Part shown: positions 1 through 6,044 of the stretch, piece by piece | Position numbering within the stretch: position 1 is the first letter of the stretch | Layout of the letters: every line of letters begins with the position of its first letter | Assembly (NCBI GenBank): GCA_021827805.1 | Contig: JAKAUG010000355.1 | Location: 1 to 6,044, forward strand | DNA from: Bacillota bacterium | Lineage (GTDB): Bacteria > Bacillota > Sulfobacillia > RBS10-35 > JAJYVN01 | Direction of reading: 5' to 3' | DNA: 6,044 nucleotides | Translations under genes and position numbers: made by a program | The notes under the pieces: model-generated | Told to the model about the DNA's origin: nothing | The model's input: the letters and a program-made list of their open reading frames with translations, nothing else | Database searches by the model: none

Positions 1-32
1 TTGACGTTGCCGTGAGGTGGAGTCCCGTTTCG

Positions 33-61
33 TTGTCTTGACGGGGGGCCTGTGCTACACT
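33..61 (+). promoter_or_regulatory. Probable sigma-A promoter for ftsH with extended -10
   Basis: A -35-like TTGTCT lies at 33-38. A 17-base spacer separates it from a -10-like TACACT at 56-61, which is preceded by TG at 53-54 (extended -10). Each hexamer matches the consensus at 4 of 6 bases. Transcription would start near 67-69, downstream of the GTG at 17 and upstream of the TTG at 98/101. This fits the start chosen for ftsH. It is seen by eye only; chance matches are possible, though less so in such GC-rich DNA. Confidence 0.5.
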
Positions 62-87
62 CGCCTGAGCCTCATCGGCTGTCCCGC

Positions 88-94
88 GGGGGGA
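88..94 (+). promoter_or_regulatory. Ribosome binding site deciding the ftsH start
   Basis: The G-rich stretch GGGGGGA sits 6 bases before the TTG at 101 and 3 bases before the TTG at 98. It is an imperfect Shine-Dalgarno match but well placed for 101. No comparable site precedes the GTG at 17. Confidence 0.45.
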
Positions 95-100
95 CTGTTG

Positions 101-1912
<1,812 letters not shown>

Positions 1913-1918
1913 GCCCAC

Positions 1919-1934
1919 CCGGCGGATCCGCCGG
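1919..1934. repeat. Perfect 16-base palindrome just after the ftsH stop
   Basis: CCGGCGGATCCGCCGG is its own reverse complement and begins 7 bases after the ftsH stop codon. In RNA it can fold as a 6-bp GC stem with a GATC loop. The following bases (TTCCCTCCTGTT) are pyrimidine-rich but not a T-tract, so it is at best a weak intrinsic terminator or a 3'-end stabilising hairpin. Confidence 0.45.
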
Positions 1935-1990
1935 TTCCCTCCTGTTGGGCCATCAGCGGCTTGTGCCCGGCGGTGGAGCAGGGCACGGCG

Positions 1991-2016
1991 GGACCACCAG
2001 GTTCCGCCCTGGGTCC
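1991..2016 (+). repeat. Hairpin with 9-bp bulged stem in the spacer
   Basis: GGACC (1991-1995) pairs with GGTCC (2012-2016), and CAGG (1998-2001) pairs with CCTG (2008-2011). This gives nine base pairs with a 2-base bulge (AC) and a 6-base loop. No T-run follows. It lies 28-55 bases before the possible M24 starts and could affect translation or mRNA stability. That role is inference. Confidence 0.35.
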
Positions 2017-2071
2017 AGGCTGGCTGTTGGGGGTGAGGCCCTTGGTGGGGTCGGAGGCCTCTCCGCTGGCC

Positions 2072-3136
2072 ATGCGGCGCCAGCGGTTGGCGGAGCGGCT
2101 GGCGCGCCGCAATCTGGACGGGTGCGTGCTCGTGCCGGGCCCCAACCTCCGATACTTCACTGGGCTGGAGGTGGAGTCCGGCGAGCGGCCCGTCCTCTTG
2201 GTGCTTGGCCTTGGGGGCCACGATCTGGCCGTGGTTCCGTACTTCGAGGCCGAGCGTGTGCGCCAGGCCCTGCCCGGGTGCAGGCTGATCACCTATCGGG
2301 ATGAGGCCGGGCCGGAGCCGGCCGTGGCGCGGGCCTTCGGCGCCATGGGTCTGCGCCCGCTGCACCTGGGTGCGGAATTCGGCACGATGCGCCTGATGGA
2401 GCGCGCCGTCATCGAGGGCAGCGTGCCAAAGGCGCGCTGGCACCCTGTGGACGCCGACGCCTACGGCCTGCGCCAGTGCAAGGACGCCCAGGAGGTGGAG
2501 AGCATCCGCCGCGCCTCGGCCGTGGCTGGCGAGGCCATGGCCGAGGGACTCGGCGTCGTTCGTGCGGGGGTCAGTGAGGCAGAGGTTGCGCAGCGGTGTC
2601 TGGCGGTGCTGGCCTCCCACGGCACGGTCTCGCCCTTTGGCGTGATGGTGGCCTCCGGTCCCAGGAGCGCAGACCCGCATGCCACCACCAGCGGGCGGCA
2701 GCTCCAGGAGGGCGATCTGGTCTGGATCGACCTGGGGGCGCGCGTGGAGGGGTATGTGGCCGACATCACGCGCACCGTGGCCGTGGGAGAGGTCCGGCCC
2801 GAGCTCCGGTCCGCGCTGGATGCGGCCGCCGCGGCTCAGCGTGCGGCGATCGAGGCCGCCCGCCCGGGGCGGACGGCGGGCGAGGTGGATCATGCCGCGC
2901 GGGGAGTCATGAACGCCGCTGGGCTCGGGGCATACTTCACGCACCGTACCGGCCACGGATTGGGCCTGGAGGTGCACGAGCCGCCGTTCATCGTGGACGG
3001 CAGCGTGGAGCCGCTGCAACCCGGCATGATCTTCACGGTGGAGCCCGGCGCGTATCTGCCGGGTGAGGGCGGGGCGAGGATCGAGGACGATGTTCTGGTG
3101 ACCGCTGACGGGCTGGTGGTGCTCACCCAGCGCTAG
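2072..3136 (+). CDS. M24-family Xaa-Pro peptidase (aminopeptidase P / prolidase type)
   Basis: Cytoplasmic (no signal peptide) metallopeptidase of the pita-bread fold, expected to cleave the bond between an N-terminal residue and a following proline. The ATG at 2072 gives 354 residues, the normal size for the short Bacillota enzymes of this type such as YqhT. Residues 1 to about 125 form the creatinase-like N-terminal domain, starting with the typical RRQRLAERL and LRYFTGLE. The catalytic domain carries all five metal ligands: D220 (WIDLGA), D231 (ADITRT), H295 (TGHGLGLEVHEPP), E324 (TVEPGAY) and E338 (RIEDDV). H203 in DPHATTS and H302 fit the substrate-binding histidines. The start is uncertain. 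GGAGG at 2053-2057 is 14 bases from the ATG, rather far, while TTG 2042 or GTG 2045 have GGTGAGG (2032-2038) just upstream and would add 9-10 residues. The gene ends 23 bases before ymfF, so co-transcription is likely. Choosing between aminopeptidase and dipeptidase activity is not possible by eye. Confidence 0.92.
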   Translation: MRRQRLAERLARRNLDGCVLVPGPNLRYFTGLEVESGERPVLLVLGLGGHDLAVVPYFEAERVRQALPGCRLITYRDEAGPEPAVARAFGAMGLRPLHLGAEFGTMRLMERAVIEGSVPKARWHPVDADAYGLRQCKDAQEVESIRRASAVAGEAMAEGLGVVRAGVSEAEVAQRCLAVLASHGTVSPFGVMVASGPRSADPHATTSGRQLQEGDLVWIDLGARVEGYVADITRTVAVGEVRPELRSALDAAAAAQRAAIEAARPGRTAGEVDHAARGVMNAAGLGAYFTHRTGHGLGLEVHEPPFIVDGSVEPLQPGMIFTVEPGAYLPGEGGARIEDDVLVTADGLVVLTQR

Positions 3137-3143
3137 CCCCTGC

Positions 3144-3151
3144 GGGAGGAG
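3144..3151 (+). promoter_or_regulatory. Strong ribosome binding site for ymfF
   Basis: GGGAGGAG lies 8 bases before the TTG at 3160 and closely matches the anti-Shine-Dalgarno complement. It fixes this otherwise unusual TTG as the ymfF start. A nearer TTG at 3152 is in another frame. Confidence 0.75.
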
Positions 3152-3159
3152 TTGACCGC

Positions 3160-4458
3160 TTGGCAAATCCCCAGACCGACGGTGAATGGGTCCGCCGGGA
3201 TCTTGGGTCCCGGCTGACCTTCTACCATGCGCCCACCGCAAAGTTCACAACCTGCACCCTCAGGCTCTGCCTGCACGTCCCCCTGGCTCGGGAGACCGTG
3301 ACGGCCACCGCGCTCGTGCCGCACGTGCTGGGACGTGGATGTCGCGGTTACCCCGATCTGACCGCGATCGGCCAACGGCTCGAGGAGCTTTACGGCGCGG
3401 GCCTGAGCGTCGGCGTGGTCAAGATCGGCGAGGTGCAGTCGCTGTTTCTTTCTCTGGATGTCGTCGACGAGCGGCTGTTGGCGGGCGCGCGCGACCTGTT
3501 CTCACAGGCCGTGGATCTGCTGGCCCGCGTCTGCCTTGACCCGTCCCTTGATGGAGGAAACCTCTTTCCCGAGGACGTGGTGGCCCAGGAGAAGGAGAAT
3601 CTGGCCAACCGTATCCGCGGACTGCAGAACGACAAGGCCCGCTGGGCGGCTGTGCGCTGTGTGGAGGAGATGTGCCCGCATGAACCCTACGCGCTGCACG
3701 CCGAGGGACGGCTGGAGGACCTTGCGGCCCTGGGCCCGGAAGGGGTCACCGCCCGTTGGCGGACACTGCTGGCCGCCTCGGCGGTCCAGGCCTTTGCCGT
3801 AGGAGGAGGGCCCGAGTTGGACGAGCTTCTGGCACGGGCCCTGGAGCCCCTCCGGGCCGGAGAGGCCCAACTGCCGATCACCGCTCCCGGCCAGGCACCC
3901 GCAACGCCGCGTGTGGTGCACGAGGAGGACGACGTCCAGCAACCGCGCGTCTGCATGGGGTATCGGACGGGGATCACGCGGCGCGACCAGCGGCATCCGG
4001 CGATGAACATGTACACGGGGATCCTGGGCGGCTTCCCCCACAGCAAACTCTTCCGGGAGGTGCGCGAGAAGGAAAGCCTGGCCTACGATGCCGGCGCCGA
4101 ATGGGACGGGGCCAAAGGAGTGCTGCTCGTCGAGGTGGGAACCGCCCCGGGGGCGGTGGAGCGCGTGCGCGAGGTGGTCGAGCGCCAGGTGGCCGAGCTT
4201 GCCGCGGGTCGCATCACCGACGACGAGCTGGAGTTCACCCGCCGGGCACTGCTGCACCGTGTCCGGGCCACGGCCGATTCGCCGTACGGTATGCTCAACA
4301 CCGCGCTGGGACAGGCCCTGGCGGACGACCTCTGCTCGGAGGCCAAGAGGATGGCGCGTCTTGCGGCGGTGACCCGCGCTGATGTGACCGAGGTGGCTCA
4401 GACGGTGGCGCTGGACACGGTCTTTGTGCTCGAGGCGCCGGGGGGGGGCCGGAGATGA
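3160..4458 (+). CDS. ymfF: M16-family peptidase-like protein YmfF, non-catalytic subunit
   Basis: Cytoplasmic M16 (pitrilysin/insulinase superfamily) protein of 432 residues, close to the size of B. subtilis YmfF. Hallmarks of this subfamily are PLARETVTATALVPHVLGRG, LEELYGAGLSVGVVKIGEVQ, QEKENL, LQNDKARWAAVRCVEEMCPHEPY and the C-terminal FREVREKESLAY. The zinc motif HxxEH is degenerate: the aligned residues are H55-V-L-G58-R59, so the catalytic Glu and second His are gone and zinc catalysis is not expected. The C-terminal half keeps the M16 substrate-binding pair R302 and Y309. It should therefore pair with YmfH, encoded directly downstream with a 4-base overlap, as in two-subunit M16 enzymes. 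Current annotation links this family to the 5-aminopentanol modification of elongation factor P; its biochemical role is not established. The TTG start is supported by GGGAGGAG 8 bases upstream. The last codons contain a nine-G run (4440-4448). Confidence 0.9.
   Translation: MANPQTDGEWVRRDLGSRLTFYHAPTAKFTTCTLRLCLHVPLARETVTATALVPHVLGRGCRGYPDLTAIGQRLEELYGAGLSVGVVKIGEVQSLFLSLDVVDERLLAGARDLFSQAVDLLARVCLDPSLDGGNLFPEDVVAQEKENLANRIRGLQNDKARWAAVRCVEEMCPHEPYALHAEGRLEDLAALGPEGVTARWRTLLAASAVQAFAVGGGPELDELLARALEPLRAGEAQLPITAPGQAPATPRVVHEEDDVQQPRVCMGYRTGITRRDQRHPAMNMYTGILGGFPHSKLFREVREKESLAYDAGAEWDGAKGVLLVEVGTAPGAVERVREVVERQVAELAAGRITDDELEFTRRALLHRVRATADSPYGMLNTALGQALADDLCSEAKRMARLAAVTRADVTEVAQTVALDTVFVLEAPGGGRR
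4440..4448 (+). repeat. Nine-G homopolymer at the ymfF/ymfH junction
   Basis: Nine consecutive G lie in the last codons of ymfF (…APGGGRR), 6 bases before the ymfH ATG at 4455. They may serve as part of the ymfH ribosome binding region, along with GGAG at 4451-4454. A one-base length change would shift the ymfF stop and undo the ATGA overlap without touching ymfH itself. Confidence 0.7.
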
Positions 4459-5756
4459 GCACCGCCTGGACCGTGCTGGAGGACGCGCATCTGCGCGACC
4501 GTCTCTTCTGCACGCAGCTGCCGGACGGGCCCGCGGTCTACGTGTTGCCGAAACCCGGCTTCACCAAGACGCATGCCGCCCTGGCGGTGCGCTTCGGTTC
4601 CCTGGACACGCGCTACCGGCCGCGGGGCGCGCGGGATGTGCGGCGGGTGCCGGACGGTCTGGCGCATTTTCTCGAACACCAGATGTTCGCACAGGAGGAC
4701 GGCGACGCCTTTGAGCGCTTCGCCGCGCTGGGAGCCTCCGCCAATGCCCACACCACGTACTCCGCCACCACCTACCTGTTCACGGCGACCGATGGAACGG
4801 TCGCCGCGCTCGAGCACCTGCTGGACTTCGTGCAGCAGCCCCACTTTACCGATGCCGGCACCGACAAGGAGCGCGGGATCATCCAGCAGGAGATCCGCAT
4901 GTATGACGACGACCCCGGGTGGCGGTTGCAGCGCCTGGTGACATCAGGGCTGTACCGGGAGCACCCCTGCCGTGTGGACATCGCCGGCACGGTCGAGACC
5001 GTGGCCGAGATCACCACAGCGATCCTCCGGGAATGCCATGAGCTCTTCTACCACCCCGCGAACATGGTGCTGGCGGTTGTCGGCGCCATGGAGCCGGATG
5101 AGGTGCTGGAGCACGCCAGCGCATGGCTGGGACGCCATGCCCGCGGCACATGGCGGGAGCCGGAACGCGTGTCGCCCACAGAGCCGGACGGCGTGGCGCA
5201 GATCCGCGCCGAGGACCGCATGGCGATGGCGCGGCCTCTGGTCGCGCTGGCGTTCAAGGACCGCCAGGTGCCGGCCTGGGGTCGGGCCCAACTGGAGCGC
5301 GACCTTCTGACCGACATCGGATTGGCGGCGACCTTCGGTCCGACGAGCGACCGCTTCCGCGGATGGTACGAGTCTGGTCTCATCGACCGGGGCTTTCGTG
5401 CCGGGTATCTGGGCGAGGCCACCTTCGCCCTCTCCGAGCTGGCTGGCGAGACGGACCGGCCCGACGAACTCGTGGAGGCGTTGCGCGCGGCCGCGCTCGA
5501 GATCCGACGCGACGGGGTGGACGCGGCGGCCTGCGAGCGGCAGCGGCGTGCGCGCATGGGGGAGTTCGTGCGCTTCTTTGACATCCCGGAGGCCCTCGGG
5601 AATCTCCTGCCGCAGTTGCATTTCAACAAGATCGGGCCCCTGGAGTTCCAGGATGTCCTGGAGGGTGTCAGCGCTGAGGCCGTGAGTCGGCGCCTGGCCG
5701 AACACCTGGACCCCGACCTGGCCACCTCGGCGATCCTGAGGCCGACCCGGGGTTGA
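4455..5756 (+). CDS. ymfH: M16-family zinc peptidase YmfH, catalytic subunit
   Basis: Cytoplasmic M16 zinc peptidase of 433 residues, near the length of B. subtilis YmfH. The inverted zinc motif is HFLEH at 71-75 (H71, E74 catalytic base, H75). The downstream ligand is E146 in QQEIRMYDDDP, with the conserved E139 seven residues earlier. Strong family blocks are VPDGLAHFLEHQMFAQEDGDAF, GASANAHTTYSATTYLF, FVQQPHFTD, EHPCRVDIAGTVETV and FYHPANMVLAVVGAMEPDE. The C-terminal half has FRGWYESGLID (301-311) where other M16 subunits have the Arg/Tyr substrate pair, so that pair seems to be absent here and supplied by YmfF. The ATG overlaps the ymfF stop (ATGA, 4455-4458), which implies translational coupling and roughly equal dosage. 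Annotation of this family ties it to EF-P 5-aminopentanol modification; whether it cleaves a peptide in that pathway is not known to me. The reductase gene ymfI that accompanies it in B. subtilis does not follow here. Confidence 0.93.
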   Translation: MSTAWTVLEDAHLRDRLFCTQLPDGPAVYVLPKPGFTKTHAALAVRFGSLDTRYRPRGARDVRRVPDGLAHFLEHQMFAQEDGDAFERFAALGASANAHTTYSATTYLFTATDGTVAALEHLLDFVQQPHFTDAGTDKERGIIQQEIRMYDDDPGWRLQRLVTSGLYREHPCRVDIAGTVETVAEITTAILRECHELFYHPANMVLAVVGAMEPDEVLEHASAWLGRHARGTWREPERVSPTEPDGVAQIRAEDRMAMARPLVALAFKDRQVPAWGRAQLERDLLTDIGLAATFGPTSDRFRGWYESGLIDRGFRAGYLGEATFALSELAGETDRPDELVEALRAAALEIRRDGVDAAACERQRRARMGEFVRFFDIPEALGNLLPQLHFNKIGPLEFQDVLEGVSAEAVSRRLAEHLDPDLATSAILRPTRG

Positions 5757-5761
5757 GCGGA

Positions 5762-5789
5762 GCCCCGGAGGCATAGGGTTCGCCGGGGT
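5762..5789 (+). promoter_or_regulatory. Hairpin between ymfH and the lipoprotein gene, overlapping its ribosome binding site
   Basis: CCCCGG (5763-5768) pairs with CCGGGG (5783-5788), extended by a G-U pair (5762/5789), with a 14-base loop. There is no T-tract, so it is not a good terminator. Its 3' arm overlaps GGGGTG (5785-5790), the best available ribosome binding site for the GTG at 5796, so folding could hide that site. This is inference from a short stem. Confidence 0.3.
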
Positions 5790-5795
5790 GGGGAT

Positions 5796-6044
5796 GTGCG
5801 CCGCTGGATGGGCCGCCTGCTCGTGGTCCTGGTGGGGCTCTGTGCTGTCGCCGGTTGCGGACGCGGGCCGGCGGGCTGGACCGCGGATCTGACCTGGGGC
5901 AGCCAGGTGCGGGCCGCGGCGGAGGGGCAGACCGGGCCCCTGGCCGTGGCGGCGAGCTCGGCGGCTGTCGTCGTGGCGGACAGTTTTGGGCACGGCCTCT
6001 GGGTCTGGTCGTACCAGGGGGGTGCATGGACCGGCCCCAGGCCC
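5796..6044 (+). CDS. Putative lipoprotein, 5' part only (cut by window end)
   Basis: An open frame of 83 codons runs without a stop to the last base, 39 bases after ymfH. The N-terminus reads MRRWMGRLLVVLVGLCAVAGC: a basic n-region, a hydrophobic core and lipobox VAGC with the lipidated Cys at residue 21. This is a signal peptide for lipoprotein signal peptidase, so the protein is expected on the outer face of the cytoplasmic membrane. After the Cys comes a Gly/Ala-rich stretch, then AAVVVADSFGHGLWVW. The hydrophobic strand followed by ADS and an aromatic strand faintly recalls NHL-type beta-propeller blades; too little is present to be sure. GTG 5796 is preferred because GGGGTG (5785-5790) lies 5 bases upstream and it keeps the two arginines. 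ATG 5808 is the alternative and would still give a signal peptide. Close spacing suggests it belongs to the M24-ymfF-ymfH transcript. I do not recognise the family. Confidence 0.7.
   Translation, partial: MRRWMGRLLVVLVGLCAVAGCGRGPAGWTADLTWGSQVRAAAEGQTGPLAVAASSAAVVVADSFGHGLWVWSYQGGAWTGPRP

Larger units (their letters stand above)
1913..2071 (+). other. Structured spacer between ftsH and the M24 peptidase gene
   Basis: This is the only sizeable non-coding gap. It holds three GC-rich inverted repeats: 1919-1934, 1961-1988 (GTGCCC with GGGCAC, extended by two G-U pairs, 12-base loop) and 1991-2016. None is followed by a T-run. I see no convincing promoter and no match to a riboswitch, T-box or tRNA I know. 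It may act as a leaky terminator or processing region, or the hairpins may simply reflect high GC. The M24 frame is open through it from 1961, so its last part could be coding if an upstream start is used. Confidence 0.4.

Noticed and set aside
1..41. Tail of an upstream gene (frames ending at TGA 13-15 or TGA 39-41)
   Set aside because: Only a few codons would be present and nothing identifies them, so no gene can be supported.
38..61. TTGACG at 38-43 as the -35 box for the TACACT at 56
   Set aside because: The spacing would be only 12 bases; TTGTCT at 33-38 gives the normal 17.
17..100. N-terminal extension of FtsH from the GTG at 17
   Set aside because: The extra 28 residues do not resemble FtsH N-termini, there is no ribosome binding site before 17, and a likely promoter lies inside this stretch.
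1990..2016. T-box-like or tRNA-like RNA in the spacer
   Set aside because: The sequence around GGACCACCAGGTTCC lacks the T-box core GGTGGNACC in the right orientation and no cloverleaf can be formed.
1961..2041. Long N-terminal extension of the M24 peptidase from 1961
   Set aside because: The Gly/Pro-rich translation is unlike family N-termini and covers two of the spacer hairpins; length from 2072 or 2045 already fits the family.
3502..4257. 251-codon antisense reading frame opposite ymfF
   Set aside because: Low-complexity translation without motifs, fully within a well-supported gene; a GC-driven shadow.
4944..5993. 349-codon antisense reading frame
   Set aside because: It lies opposite ymfH and the lipoprotein gene, its Arg/His/Pro/Gly-rich translation has no recognisable domain, and long antisense frames are expected in GC-rich coding DNA.

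Overview
This is a GC-rich window (roughly two thirds G+C by eye) with every gene on the + strand and almost no spare DNA. In order it holds a membrane AAA+ protease FtsH, an M24-family Xaa-Pro peptidase, a pair of M16-family zinc-peptidase-like proteins (YmfF and YmfH), and the first 83 codons of a lipoprotein that runs off the right edge. The YmfF/YmfH pair is characteristic of Bacillota, and B. subtilis carries both genes. Together with the high GC and the TTG and GTG starts, this suggests a high-GC, deep-branching Bacillota (Symbiobacterium, Thermaerobacter, Sulfobacillus or Limnochorda-like). The lineage is an inference from gene content; no taxonomic marker is present.

Layout. Positions 1-100 hold a plausible sigma-A promoter (33-61) and a G-rich ribosome binding site for ftsH (TTG start at 101, stop at 1912). 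A spacer of about 160 bases follows, containing three GC-rich hairpins without a T-tract. The M24 peptidase runs 2072-3136. After 23 bases, with a good Shine-Dalgarno sequence, comes ymfF (3160-4458), which overlaps ymfH (4455-5756) by ATGA. A 39-base gap containing a hairpin leads to the lipoprotein gene (5796 to the end).

How the genes may work together. FtsH is probably its own transcription unit, or the first gene of a unit that reads through the structured spacer. M24-ymfF-ymfH, and probably the lipoprotein gene, look like one operon. YmfF and YmfH appear to split one M16 active site. YmfH keeps the zinc motif (HFLEH plus a downstream Glu) but lacks the Arg/Tyr substrate-binding pair. 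YmfF has lost two of the three residues of the zinc motif (HVLGR) but keeps the Arg/Tyr pair (REKESLAY). In current annotation this pair is linked to the 5-aminopentanol modification of elongation factor P. The neighbouring M24 peptidase resembles the YqhT-type enzyme encoded next to efp in B. subtilis, so the cluster may be a set of peptidases linked to EF-P and proline. Neither efp nor the reductase gene ymfI lies inside the window.

I see no mobile element, CRISPR array, rRNA or tRNA. The genes are housekeeping-like; the most interesting points are the split M16 pair and its company.
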